Positions 35,898-44,486 of a stretch of 64,000 nucleotides of DNA are shown piece by piece. Every line of letters begins with the position of its first letter. Positions within the stretch are counted from its first letter, which is position 1. The notes under the pieces are model-generated. The model ran no database searches and had not been told where the DNA came from. It saw only the letters and a program-made list of their open reading frames with translations. A program made the position numbers and the translations under genes. Source of the DNA: Lachnospiraceae bacterium (GTDB lineage: Bacteria > Bacillota > Clostridia > Oscillospirales > Ruminococcaceae); contig JAMPFE010000010.1 in assembly GCA_023664705.1 (NCBI GenBank), positions 1 to 64,000 of the forward strand, given 5' to 3'.

Positions 35898-37967
35898 TTA
35901 CTCCGCTCCTCTGAAATACAGCCCGCGCGTTAATTTTCCTTCGGGTTTTCCGCCCCTTTTATACATATCGTAAACGGGCTTGATGTCGTCCTCCACGGTA
36001 AATTTCAGCACCACAAAGTCAAATTTTTCCAGAACGCTCCGCTTGTCGCTCAAAATCAGCACATCGGGATTTAAGATCTCCGTGCAGTTCCCGCCGCACA
36101 GCACGGGCAGCTCGTTTCCCTGCCTGTCGGTTATGCGCTTTCGGCAGCTCTCGCCCTCTCCGAACGGCGTTTTCCGACCGCACGGCTTCCCGTCCGCTAT
36201 CGGACAGCGCCTTGTCAGCATAAGCGGCAGCCTCCCGTAGCCTACTATTCCCGTAGGTCTCGGGGAATTTATCTCGGCAAGAGCCGCCGCAGTGCCCTCG
36301 AACGACAGCGTAATGTCCCAAAAACCGAAGTCCGAGCAAGCCCGCGCCGCAAGCGAGTTCAGCACGTTCATACGATAGCCCCCGAGGATATTGTATTCGC
36401 ACTTTTTCAGCAGCTCCGCGTGCCCGAGCGTGTGCGCCAAGCCCTTGTTGAAGCCCATTTCGCGCAGCTCCCGCAGCCTCGCCTCCGTCTCCTCCTCGCA
36501 GTCCGAAAGGATAAGCGGCGGTATCACGGCGATTTTCCGCTTGTCGGGAGTGCTTTCGTCAAGCAAGCCCATAGGCGCGTAAATCAAGTCGAAATCCAGC
36601 TCCAGCGCCTGTTTAAGCTGTTCGGCGGTATGCACCTCCGCGCGGTAGCGAACGCCGCTTTCGGCACGCGGCGCGGCTTTCCTCGGCAGAAAGTCGCTCA
36701 AATTCCTCTCGGACGGCTTATAATCGTGCGTAAGGCGCTGCAATAAAAACTTCTCGCACGCCTCGACAATATCGCGCCGCAGCCCGTTCAAAGCCGCCGC
36801 CGACACGAACAATCCGTCCTCGACCTCGGCAGTCATCTCTCCCGCATAAAACTGTGTGCCGCCCAACTTGCTCATACGCTCGCAAACAGCTTCCGATGTG
36901 AGCGGAGCGCCCTTAGCCTCCTCGGGAACGATCTCGCTGCGCCCGAACAGCGTCGAAGCGCCGTCCTCGGCAGCATACGAGCCGCCGAACGTTATCGGCT
37001 CGCCGCGCTTTACGGTCAAGTGTATGCTCAGCTTAGTGCGCGGATATTCTGCTTTGTACAGCTCTTTTATGCCCTTCAGCGCGTTCGCGGAGTTCTCCAC
37101 GTCCTCCCTGCCGCGAACGCCTTGCATACCGCTCATGGTGCCGTCGAAATAGCTCTCGGTCAAGCCCCCGCGCGAAAAAATATCCGCAAGGCGCTCCGCG
37201 TCGTATTCCACGCCGTCAAGCGCTTTTCGGCAGGCGTCCGCCGCGCACGCGACATACTCCGGGCGCTTCATTCTGCCCTCTATCTTGAAAGAAGAGATAA
37301 ACGGCAGCTCGCGCAAATGCCCGACTATCGACCCGTCCTTCAGCGAGAGCACGTTATGCTGCCCGTCGACCGAAAAATCCAATCGGCAGGGCTGCGCGCA
37401 AAGTCCGCGGTTGCCGCTTCGGCAGCCGAAAACGCTGCTCATATAGCACTGCCCGCTCACGGAAACGCAAAGCGCCCCGTGCACGAAAATCTCAAGCTCC
37501 GCGTCGGTGTTCTCGGCTATCCCGGCGATCTCCTCTTTCGACAGCTCCCTGCCGAGAACCACGCGCGAAAACCCCAGCCTTTCGGCAGCCCTAACGCCGC
37601 TCACGCTGTTCAGCGTCATCTGCGTGGAGGCATGTCTCGGCAGCTCGGGGCATATCCTTTCGGCAAGCGCCGCCGCTCCCAAATCCTGTAAAATAAGCCC
37701 GTCAACGCCGCATTCCGCCGCCGTTTTAATGCACTCGCAAAGCTCGGGGAGCTCGCTGTCGTACACTAAAGTATTGAGCGTGACATACAGCTTAACGCCG
37801 CGCCTGTGGCACTCGCAGACCGCCGTTTTCAGCTCCTCGTCGGAAAAATTCTCGGCATTGCCGCGCGCCGAAAAGCGCTTCATTCCGACATACACCGCGT
37901 CCGCACCCGCGTTCAGCGCCGCCGCAAGGCTTTCATATCCCCCGCACGGCGCTAATATCTCGCTCAT
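35898..37967 (-). CDS. U32 family peptidase (YhbU/RlhA-like)
   Basis: A 689-residue protein of the U32 collagenase-like family, which includes RlhA, needed for 23S rRNA C2501 hydroxylation. Features are MSEILAPCGGYESLAAALNA, AVYVGMKRFSARG, IFVHGALCVSVSGQCYMSS and the Cys-rich SGNRGLCAQPCR block; a C-terminal DUF3656-like region follows. I set the start at 37967 with GGGAG 8 nt upstream. The region just upstream is an array of decayed copies of this gene's 5' end. Confidence 0.92.
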   Translation of the reverse strand: MSEILAPCGGYESLAAALNAGADAVYVGMKRFSARGNAENFSDEELKTAVCECHRRGVKLYVTLNTLVYDSELPELCECIKTAAECGVDGLILQDLGAAALAERICPELPRHASTQMTLNSVSGVRAAERLGFSRVVLGRELSKEEIAGIAENTDAELEIFVHGALCVSVSGQCYMSSVFGCRSGNRGLCAQPCRLDFSVDGQHNVLSLKDGSIVGHLRELPFISSFKIEGRMKRPEYVACAADACRKALDGVEYDAERLADIFSRGGLTESYFDGTMSGMQGVRGREDVENSANALKGIKELYKAEYPRTKLSIHLTVKRGEPITFGGSYAAEDGASTLFGRSEIVPEEAKGAPLTSEAVCERMSKLGGTQFYAGEMTAEVEDGLFVSAAALNGLRRDIVEACEKFLLQRLTHDYKPSERNLSDFLPRKAAPRAESGVRYRAEVHTAEQLKQALELDFDLIYAPMGLLDESTPDKRKIAVIPPLILSDCEEETEARLRELREMGFNKGLAHTLGHAELLKKCEYNILGGYRMNVLNSLAARACSDFGFWDITLSFEGTAAALAEINSPRPTGIVGYGRLPLMLTRRCPIADGKPCGRKTPFGEGESCRKRITDRQGNELPVLCGGNCTEILNPDVLILSDKRSVLEKFDFVVLKFTVEDDIKPVYDMYKRGGKPEGKLTRGLYFRGAE

Positions 37968-38821
37968 AAATCCAACTCCCGTCGAAATTTTCCTCGGCAC
38001 TCCTCCGCGCCGAAAGCCGCATTGCTACAACATACCGCAAGGCTCCCACACCCCCACGCGAAGCCAATCCTCCGCTCATAGAGTCAGCTGCCCGTCCTCG
38101 AGAATTTCCCTCGGCACTCCTCCGCGCCGAAAGCCGCATTACCGCCGCAAAGCTCTCACACCCCCACACGAAGCCAAACCTCTGCTCATAAAGTCAGCTG
38201 TCCGTCCTCGAAAATTTCCCTCGGCACTCCTCCGCACCGAAAGCCGCATTACCGCCGCAAAGCTCTTACACCCCACGCGAAGCCACCCCGCCGCTCATAA
38301 AGTCAGCTGCCCGTCCTCGAAAATTTTCCTCGGCACTCCTCCGCGCCGAAAACCGCATTGCCGCAGCACACCGCAAAGTTCTCATATCCCCCACGCGAAG
38401 CCAAACCTCCGCTCATAAAGTCAGCTGCCTGTCCTCGAAAATTTCCCTCGGCACTCCTCCGCGCCGAAAACCGCATTGCCGCAGCACACCGCAAAGTTCT
38501 CATATCCCCCACGCGAAGCCAAACCTCCGCTCATAAAGTCAGCTGCCTGTCCTCGAAAATTTCCCTCGGCACTCCTCCGCGCCGAAAACCGCATTGCCGC
38601 AGCACGCCGCAAAGCTCTCACACCCCCACACGAAGCCACCCCTCCGCTCATAGAGTCAGCTGCCCGTCCTCAAGAATTTCCTTTATCTGCTTGTCAAGTG
38701 AAGCGTTGGTTTTCTTAAGCTCCTTGTTGTCCTTAACCAACTCGGCGTTCCGGAGGGTCAGCTCTTCAAGCTGCCGCCGCAAAGCTCTCACACCCCTACG
38801 CGAAGCCAAACCTCTGCTCAT
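37968..38821 (-). repeat. Tandem array of relic zapA-like 3' end / U32 5' end junctions
   Basis: Seven ATG-containing junctions (minus-strand ATG at 38079, 38189, 38298, 38416, 38534, 38651 and 38821) recur at 109-118 bp, with one 170-bp step. Each unit contains a copy of the coiled-coil gene's last codons (ending ...LTL-stop), an overlapping ATGA, and about 30 codons recognisable as the U32 N-terminus (CGG...L, RFSAR, AE-NF) with internal deletions. One unit (38648-38821) still holds an open frame joining the relic U32 start to the coiled-coil C-terminus. Two 118-bp units are almost identical. There is no intact gene in this 850-bp stretch. Confidence 0.88.
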
Positions 38822-39978
38822 AAAGTCAACTGTCCGTCCTCGAGAATTTCCTTTATCTGCTTGTCAAGCGAAGCGTTGGTTTTCTTAAGCTCCTTGTTGT
38901 CCTTGACCAACTCGGCGTTTTGGATGTTCAACTCTTCGAGCTGCGTTTTCATCTCGTCAAGCTGCTGCCGCAGCTCCTCGCAGCCGCCCTCGGCTTGCTT
39001 CAGCGCGTTGTTCTCGCTCTCCATCTGGGAATATTTCACTTTGAGCTCCTCGCCCTCGCTGTCAAGCTCGTCATACGCCTCGGTGAGCTCCTCATAGTCC
39101 TTCGCGAGCTTCTCCATTTCATCGGTGACCTTCTTGAGCTCCGCCCGCAGCCTGTCCTCGGTATCGCTCGTCTGCTGCTTGGATTCGCTGAGCTGCCCTA
39201 TCTGCGTTTTATATTCGGAAATGTTCTTGTTAAGATGCTCGTTTACGGCTTTCAGCGTATTTCGCTCCTTCTCGGCGTCCTCCGCGCGCTTCTGCTCTCG
39301 GCGGTAAGCCTCCTCAAAGTTCTCCGCCTTGGACAGCTTCTCCGAGAGCCGCTTGTTTTCCTCACCTATATTGACCGCCTTAGCCTGCTCCTTTTCAAGC
39401 TCGGCAATGCGCTTATCGCGCTCGGCGACGAGCTTTTTCTGCGCGTCGAGCTTTTCGTTATGCGCCTTAGCCGCCTCGGACAGCTGCGAATTTTTCTTTG
39501 CGAGCTCCTCGGAGCTCTTTTTCGCGCTCTCAAGCTCCTTTTTCAGCGCCGCGCACTCGCCCGCCTTTGCGTTGGCGTCCTTGAGCGTCTCGGCAAGCTG
39601 CTCGTTCTTCCCCTCCAGCTCCGAAAAGCGCTTCGAGAGCTTTTCCAGGTCGTCCTTAGCCTTTCTCAGCGACAGATTTTCCTCCTTGAGCGTCTTGTTC
39701 TCGGCGCGCGCGGATTCCGCAGCCGCCTCGCCGATCTTCAGCCTGTCGACCTCGGAAGAGAGCGCCCTCACCTGCGCCTTAAGCTCGGCTATCTCGTTCG
39801 TGCAGTCCAGCGCGGCGAAAACGGCGGCGTCGTCCTTTCCCCAATCCGGACCGCTCTGGCAGTATTCGGTAATACGCCGTTCCACGTCCCGGGCCGCCTC
39901 CGTAAGCAGCTCCGAATTATCCGTAACAAGCCTGTAATTTTTTCCGCAAACGGTAATGGTTATCTTCTCGTTAAGCAT
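38818..39978 (-). CDS. ZapA-like N-terminal domain with long coiled coil
   Basis: A 386-residue protein. Residues 1-90 resemble ZapA, the FtsZ-ring crosslinker (KITITVCGKNYRLVT, AARDVERRITEY). From about 95 to 380 there is a Lys/Glu/Leu heptad-rich coiled coil. Normal ZapA is only about 100-140 aa, so this is a clear elongation. A role in division-ring organisation is inferred from the N-terminal domain. Its TGA overlaps an ATG (ATGA) that formerly began the U32 gene, showing that the two were once coupled. Confidence 0.82.
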   Translation of the reverse strand: MLNEKITITVCGKNYRLVTDNSELLTEAARDVERRITEYCQSGPDWGKDDAAVFAALDCTNEIAELKAQVRALSSEVDRLKIGEAAAESARAENKTLKEENLSLRKAKDDLEKLSKRFSELEGKNEQLAETLKDANAKAGECAALKKELESAKKSSEELAKKNSQLSEAAKAHNEKLDAQKKLVAERDKRIAELEKEQAKAVNIGEENKRLSEKLSKAENFEEAYRREQKRAEDAEKERNTLKAVNEHLNKNISEYKTQIGQLSESKQQTSDTEDRLRAELKKVTDEMEKLAKDYEELTEAYDELDSEGEELKVKYSQMESENNALKQAEGGCEELRQQLDEMKTQLEELNIQNAELVKDNKELKKTNASLDKQIKEILEDGQLTL

Positions 39979-40028
39979 CAGAGAACATTCCTTTCAATTT
40001 TTTAAGCGGATATACTCCCACATAATAT

Positions 40029-40057
40029 ATTATACAACAAATTGATATTCTTTTCAA
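40029..40057 (-). promoter_or_regulatory. Promoter of the zapA-like gene
   Basis: TTGAAA (40052-40057) and TATAAT (40029-40034) are 17 bp apart on the minus strand. Confidence 0.82.
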
Positions 40058-40325
40058 GAGGTTTGTGAAAAATTAACAAAATTTTGTCAATGCGGTCTTT
40101 GCCGAAGCAACTCGGGATTTACGGCAGCGTATCCCCCCAATGACTCCACCCTTTGGAAACCCAAGCGAGCGTCGACAGGGCATCTAAGTCCGCATTTTGA
40201 GCAGTGCGGCAAACCACGTTGATTGCACCTTTAACGTTGAAAAAAACCTTTCGGTTCTCGTCAACCGAAAAATGCGGAAAAGGGGGAGAGGGAGAGGGGA
40301 AGAAGATCGGAAGAGGAAACCCGTA

Positions 40326-40379
40326 GGGAGAGGGGGGAACTCCGCATTTTTGTCGGATTTTGTTGTTCCCCCCTCTCCC
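40326..40379. repeat. Long perfect inverted repeat in the htpG-zapA-like intergenic region
   Basis: Two 15-bp perfect complementary arms (GGGAGAGGGGGGAAC, 40326-40340; reverse complement at 40365-40379) enclose a 24-nt loop. Just upstream is a purine-rich tract on the plus strand (about 40275-40319). The 775-bp intergenic region (39979-40754) has no gene I can support; this hairpin and the CTGCA repeats are its main structures. Function unknown: transposon remnant, structured RNA or insulation are all possible. Confidence 0.8.
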
Positions 40380-40476
40380 GAAGGGTGTCCTCTTGCACGA
40401 GGTCTGCACTTCGGGAAGTGCCGCTTAATCCGACCAAGAAATTCACCCAACGAAAAACAGTATATCACCCCCAAGC

Positions 40477-40645
40477 CTGCAAAAAACTGCAAACTTTTCA
40501 ACCCTCGAATTAGTTAGCACAACAAATTCCAGATTTTAACATAAAATTACATAATTTCCAAATATTCCCACCCCAAAACCGCAAAAATCTGCATTTAACT
40601 GCAAATCGGCTGCAAATCCCTGCACGCCAACTGCAAAACACTGCA
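40477..40645. repeat. Helically phased CTGCA(AA) repeats
   Basis: CTGCA begins at 40477, 40487, 40589, 40599, 40610, 40620, 40631 and 40641. The last six are spaced 10, 11, 10, 11 and 10 bp, that is, one per DNA helical turn; most are followed by A residues. This is too regular for chance in a GC-mixed intergenic sequence. It may be a protein-binding array or phased curvature; no function is known to me. Confidence 0.75.
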
Positions 40646-40647
40646 AG

Positions 40648-40681
40648 AAAAGGGACAACTCCACCCCGATTTGTCCCTTTT
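40648..40681. terminator. Hairpin with A/T flanks
   Basis: AAAAGGGACAA (40648-40658) pairs with TTGTCCCTTTT (40671-40681). It may terminate plus-strand reads through the region or transcripts passing htpG. Confidence 0.65.
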
Positions 40682-40716
40682 CAAAAAATTTTTGCAATTT
40701 CCCAGTCAAAAACTTG

Positions 40717-40753
40717 CAAAAAATGCCCTCCCCAAAAATGCGGGAGGGCGTTT
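40717..40753 (-). terminator. Terminator after htpG
   Basis: GCCCTCCC (40725-40732) pairs with GGGAGGGC (40742-40749). A T run follows on the minus strand. Confidence 0.85.
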
Positions 40754-40754
40754 T

Positions 40755-42656
40755 TCACTTCGCCATTATCTCACAAACCCTGTTCGAGAACTCCACGGGG
40801 TTCTCGATGGGCATCCCCTCGATAAGCAGCGCCTGCGAATACAGCAGCTCCGCGTACTCGCCCGCAGTCTCCTTATCGCTTTCGTAGAGCGCCTTCAGCT
40901 TCCCGAAGATAGCGTGGCTCGGGTTTATCTCGAGTATCTTTTCGGCTTTCGCGCCCTCGCCGTTCGGCATAGCGGAGAGCACTTTCTCCATTTCCACGGA
41001 AAGCGCCCCCTCGCTCGTAATACAAACGGGGTGGTTCTTGAGCCGCTGAGAGAGCTTAACGGCTTTCACCTTGCCGCTGAGCTTCTCGCTCAGGAACTCG
41101 AACAGCGCCTTGTTGTCCTCCTGCTCCTTCTTGATCTCCTCTTTCTCCTCCTCGGTCTCCAGCCCGAGGTCGTCCGCGGAAACGGACTTGTACTCTTTTC
41201 CGTCGAGGTCGTGCATCATCTGCAGGCAGAATTCGTCCACATGGTCGGTCAGGTAGAGTATCTCAAAGCCCTTGTCGCGGACAAGCTCGGTCTGCGGCAG
41301 GCTCTCAATGCGGGAAACGGAAGAGCCGCTCGCAAAGTAGATGAACTTCTGCTCCTCCTTCATGCGCGAAACGTACTCCTCAAGCGTCGTCACGCCGCCG
41401 TTCGAGGTCTTGAACATCAGCAAATCTTGGAGCTCCGCCTTGTTCATGCCATAGCTCTCGTAAATGCCGTACTTTATCTGCGTGGCGAACGCCTCGAAGA
41501 ACTTCTCATACTTTTCGCGGTCGTTCTTTTGCAGCTTCTTCAGCTCGTTTTTAATGGATTTTTCAATGGATTTCGCGATGATTTTGAGCTGTCTGTCGTG
41601 CTGGAGCATCTCGCGCGAGATGTTCAGCGACAGGTCCTCGCTGTCTACCAAGCCGCGCACAAAGCTGAAATAGTCGGGCAGCAGGTCGGCGCACTTCTCC
41701 ATTATCATAACGCCGCTCGAATAGAGCTGCAAGCCCTTTTCAAAGCTCTTGGAGTAGTAGTCGTAGGGCGCTTTTTCGGGGATATACAGCAGCGCGGAAT
41801 AGGTCGCCGTGCCCTCGGTCTTGGAGTGGATATGCAGCAGCGGGTCTGTGTAGTCGTAGAACTTGTCCTTGTAGAATTGATTGTAGTCCTCGTCCTTGAG
41901 CTCCGACTTGGCTTTCTTCCATATGGGTATCTGCGAGTTGAGCGTCTCGGTAACTATCTCCTTGTCGTACTCGGGCTCCTTGCCGTCAACGCCCGTGCCC
42001 TCGCGGAGCTTTTCGTGCTCCGCGTCCATTTTAATGGGGTAGCGGATATAGTCGGAGTACTTCTTGACGAGCTCCCTTATTTTATAAGGTGTAAGGAACT
42101 CGTCGTAGCTTTCGTCCTCGGTGTTGTCCTTTATTTCAAGCGTGATGACCGTTCCGTGACCGTCCTTTTCGGCTTCGGATACCGTGTAGCCGTCCACGCC
42201 CTCGCTCTCCCACATAAACGCGCTGTCCGAGCCGAATGCCTTGGAGACGACGGTAACGCGCTTGGCGACCATAAACGCCGAGTAAAAGCCCACGCCGAAC
42301 TGCCCGATGATGTCCACGTCCTCGGCTTTTTCGTTGTCCTTTTTGAACGCGAACGAGCCGCTCTGCGCGATAGTGCCGAGGTTGTTTTCAAGCTCCTCGG
42401 CAGTCATTCCGATGCCGTTGTCGGAGATAGTGAGCTTGCGCGCGTCCTTGTCGAGCTCCAGCTTTATCTCCATATCCGAGCGCGTGACGGCTTCCGCGGA
42501 GCCGTCCTGCATCGATTTGAAGTACAGCTTATCCATTGCGTCCGAGGCGTTGGAGATAAGCTCGCGCAGGAAAATTTCCTTGTGCGTGTAAATCGAGTTG
42601 ATCATCATCTCCAGCAGGCGCTTGGATTCGGCTTTAAATTCCTTTGTTTCACTCAT
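40755..42656 (-). CDS. htpG: HtpG (bacterial Hsp90 chaperone)
   Basis: A 633-residue ATP-dependent chaperone dimer. It shows the GHKL ATP-binding motifs: [38 protein letters not shown] and the later lid and middle-domain sequence. Its length is typical. A CIRCE operator is located at its promoter, so it belongs to the HrcA class of heat-shock genes here, which differs from B. subtilis htpG (not CIRCE-controlled). Confidence 0.97.
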   Translation of the reverse strand: MSETKEFKAESKRLLEMMINSIYTHKEIFLRELISNASDAMDKLYFKSMQDGSAEAVTRSDMEIKLELDKDARKLTISDNGIGMTAEELENNLGTIAQSGSFAFKKDNEKAEDVDIIGQFGVGFYSAFMVAKRVTVVSKAFGSDSAFMWESEGVDGYTVSEAEKDGHGTVITLEIKDNTEDESYDEFLTPYKIRELVKKYSDYIRYPIKMDAEHEKLREGTGVDGKEPEYDKEIVTETLNSQIPIWKKAKSELKDEDYNQFYKDKFYDYTDPLLHIHSKTEGTATYSALLYIPEKAPYDYYSKSFEKGLQLYSSGVMIMEKCADLLPDYFSFVRGLVDSEDLSLNISREMLQHDRQLKIIAKSIEKSIKNELKKLQKNDREKYEKFFEAFATQIKYGIYESYGMNKAELQDLLMFKTSNGGVTTLEEYVSRMKEEQKFIYFASGSSVSRIESLPQTELVRDKGFEILYLTDHVDEFCLQMMHDLDGKEYKSVSADDLGLETEEEKEEIKKEQEDNKALFEFLSEKLSGKVKAVKLSQRLKNHPVCITSEGALSVEMEKVLSAMPNGEGAKAEKILEINPSHAIFGKLKALYESDKETAGEYAELLYSQALLIEGMPIENPVEFSNRVCEIMAK

Positions 42657-42709
42657 AATTTATACCTCCCGTTATATTTTTCGATTTTTATGGGTTTTGT
42701 ATAATATAA

Positions 42710-42768
42710 TTAGCACTCTCGTATGTAGAGTGCTAATTATATTATACACCATTTGAGGAAAAAATCAA
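42710..42768 (-). promoter_or_regulatory. CIRCE operator and htpG promoter
   Basis: A perfect CIRCE inverted repeat, TTAGCACTC (42710-42718), 9-bp spacer, GAGTGCTAA (42728-42736), sits just downstream of a promoter TTGATT (42763-42768), 16 bp, TATAAT (42741-42746) on the minus strand. HrcA repression of htpG is expected. Confidence 0.95.
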
Positions 42769-42781
42769 GTGACAAATCCAC

Positions 42782-42811
42782 AAAAAAAGCCGCAAATCAC
42801 CGCGGCTTTTT
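42782..42811 (-). terminator. Terminator overlapping the end of tag
   Basis: GCCGC (in AAAAAAAGCCGC, 42782-42793) pairs with GCGGCTTTTT (42802-42811) and is followed by seven T on the minus strand. The stem overlaps the last codons of tag. Confidence 0.85.
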
Positions 42812-43387
42812 GTGCAATTTTCTGTTGTCCGAATGGCAGAAGCAGGAAACGAGGTGGTCGTCGACGATGCCGACAGCCTGCATAAACGAATAGATTATCG
42901 TCGTGCCGACGAACTTGAAGCCGCGCTTTTTAAGGTCCCTGCTTATCCTGTCGGAGAGCGGCGTGCTCGCGGGAACGTCGCCGAGAGTTTTCGGGCGGTT
43001 GATTATCGGCGTATCGTTGACGTAGCCCCGGATGAACTTATCGAAGCTACCGAACTCGCGCTGTACCTCGAGGAACGCCTTGGCGTTGGCGACGGCGGCG
43101 TTTATCTTCAGGCGGTTGCGGACTATGCCCGAGTCGGCGAGCAGCGCGGCGATTTTCTCTTCGCCGTACTCGGCGACCTTGTTCGGGTCGAAGTTGTCGA
43201 AAGCCTTTCGGAAATTTTCGCGCTTTCTGAGTATCGTTATCCACGACAAGCCCGCCTGCATGCCCTCTAAAATCAGCATCTCGAAGAGCTTGCGGTCGTC
43301 GTGCTCGGGTCTGCCCCATTCGGCGTCGTGATACGCTATGTAGACGGGGTCGTTCCCCGCCCAGCCGCAGCGGCAGGGCTCTTTCAT
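42797..43387 (-). CDS. tag: DNA-3-methyladenine glycosylase I
   Basis: A 196-residue base-excision repair enzyme that removes 3-methyladenine. The N-terminus has the zinc-site residues CRCGWAG and YHDAEWGRP, with GLSWITILRKRENFR as the helix-hairpin-helix core, and the end holds the second zinc pair (DDHLVSCFCH). TAAGGAGGAGC precedes the ATG. The transcript may include the structured RNA upstream. Confidence 0.96.
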   Translation of the reverse strand: MKEPCRCGWAGNDPVYIAYHDAEWGRPEHDDRKLFEMLILEGMQAGLSWITILRKRENFRKAFDNFDPNKVAEYGEEKIAALLADSGIVRNRLKINAAVANAKAFLEVQREFGSFDKFIRGYVNDTPIINRPKTLGDVPASTPLSDRISRDLKKRGFKFVGTTIIYSFMQAVGIVDDHLVSCFCHSDNRKLHKKPR

Positions 43388-43420
43388 GGCGGCTCCTCCT
43401 TATAAAATATCCTTACGGAA

Positions 43421-43614
43421 ATACACCCCCGAAATATCGGGGGCGTACCGTTAAGCCAAAAAGTTACCGCCTTGCCGTAAGATGCAATATAAAACCCGCT
43501 GATGGCAGGGTGGGTAAGATCGCCCAACGTTTTCACGCTCCCGCCAGCCGTAAGCTGAAGCTTACGAGAGGTCTGCAATCCGCCGTCGGAGCCGAAATCC
43601 CTTTTACAATGTGT
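43421..43614 (-). ncRNA. Candidate structured ncRNA (raiA-type to be tested)
   Basis: This about 190-nt minus-strand segment starts 7-8 nt after an extended -10 element (TGCTATTAT; TATTAT at 43621-43626) and ends in a GC hairpin (43423-43432 / 43437-43446, ACACCCCCGA with TCGGGGGCGT). Inside is a stable small hairpin, CGTAAGC-TTCA-GCTTACG, near 43550-43567. The sequence looks conserved-RNA-like rather than coding. Length, extended -10 start and placement in Clostridia fit the raiA RNA motif family, but I cannot confirm the family by eye. It could also be a leader of tag. Confidence 0.55.
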
Positions 43615-43687
43615 TGGATCATAATAGCACACATTCGCGAGTAAGGCAGTAGTTTTTCCGTTATTATTCTTTCCCTTGGCGGGGCGA

Positions 43688-44023
43688 TTATTCGTCCGCG
43701 CCGTCGAGCTTTTCCAAGTCCTCGATGTCAAGCTCGGGGAGCTCCGAAAAGCGCTGCAGGAAAACCTCGCCAACGGAGTTGTACTCCTCGTCGTCGTCGA
43801 CAGTCGAGAGCATCGCCTCGCCGTCTATCATCGCTTCCTTCAGCACGACGAATTCCGACGCGCCCTCTTCCTCGTCGTAATCGGCGGGGATAAGCGCGTA
43901 GTAGACCGTGCCGTTTATCTCCGCGCGGTCGACAAACTCGAACCGCGTTACGTTTCCCTCTTCGTCCTCGAGCTCGATTATGCCCTCTTCTTCGTCGAGG
44001 AAAGCCTCTTCGTTTTCAGCCAT
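43688..44023 (-). CDS. DUF1292 family acidic protein
   Basis: A 111-residue, strongly acidic protein with the DUF1292 pattern (IIELEDEEGNVTRFEFVDRAEINGTVYYALIP). Members of this family are short Bacillota proteins of unknown function. It has an own promoter (44093-44121). It is transcribed away from the iterated-ORF unit at 44273-44900. Confidence 0.9.
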   Translation of the reverse strand: MAENEEAFLDEEEGIIELEDEEGNVTRFEFVDRAEINGTVYYALIPADYDEEEGASEFVVLKEAMIDGEAMLSTVDDDEEYNSVGEVFLQRFSELPELDIEDLEKLDGADE

Positions 44024-44092
44024 ATCATGCCGCCTTTCCGCGCGTGAAAAAATTCTTTTCCGACTGTTCCGAAAAGGCTCACGCTTGTTTAT

Positions 44093-44121
44093 ATTTTACA
44101 ACATCTCCGCGCCGTTGTCAA
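44093..44121 (-). promoter_or_regulatory. Promoter of the DUF1292 gene
   Basis: TTGACA (44116-44121) and TAAAAT (44093-44098) on the minus strand are separated by 17 bp. Confidence 0.83.
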
Positions 44122-44237
44122 TAGGAAATTTCGGGAAACGGCGCTGTTTCACGATTTTCACGGAATAATCATTACTTTCAACAAAACGGGAAATGAAAAT
44201 ATATACAAAATGTCAATGAAAAAATTAAAAATTTCTA

Positions 44238-44266
44238 TTGACTTTTACTAAAAAATATGTTATTAT
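44238..44266 (+). promoter_or_regulatory. Promoter of the iterated mini-ORF unit
   Basis: TTGACT (44238-44243) and TATTAT (44261-44266) are separated by 17 bp. Predicted start near 44273, at the AGAAAGAG of the first module. Confidence 0.82.
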
Positions 44267-44486
44267 TTAATTACAGAAAGAGAGAACCCGATGTCAAGCC
44301 GAGAGGTCGGTACGGGGTCTCCTTCAAATATACCGAAAGGAGTTCAGTCCAATGGAAAACCGAGTTTGAGGCGGAGAGTGAAGGCTTGGTAGAGTCTAGC
44401 GTTGCTTTGAAAGGAGTTACTCCAATGGCTTGTTGAACTTGCAACGGCAAAAAAATTCGGCTTTGAGCAGAAAGGAAGCGAGTCCC

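Noticed and set aside
38079..38821. Regular 109-118 bp repeats considered as CRISPR or integron-like attC sites
   Set aside because: No spacers, no cas or integrase genes; the units align to the ends of the two flanking genes.
40304..40315. 12-base match to a sequencing adapter start (AGATCGGAAGAG)
   Set aside because: The match ends after 12 bases in a purine-rich tract; chance similarity is likely, although a read check at this point is cheap.
43384..43773. 129-codon minus-strand frame
   Set aside because: It overlaps the structured RNA and the end of the DUF1292 gene and has no start signal.
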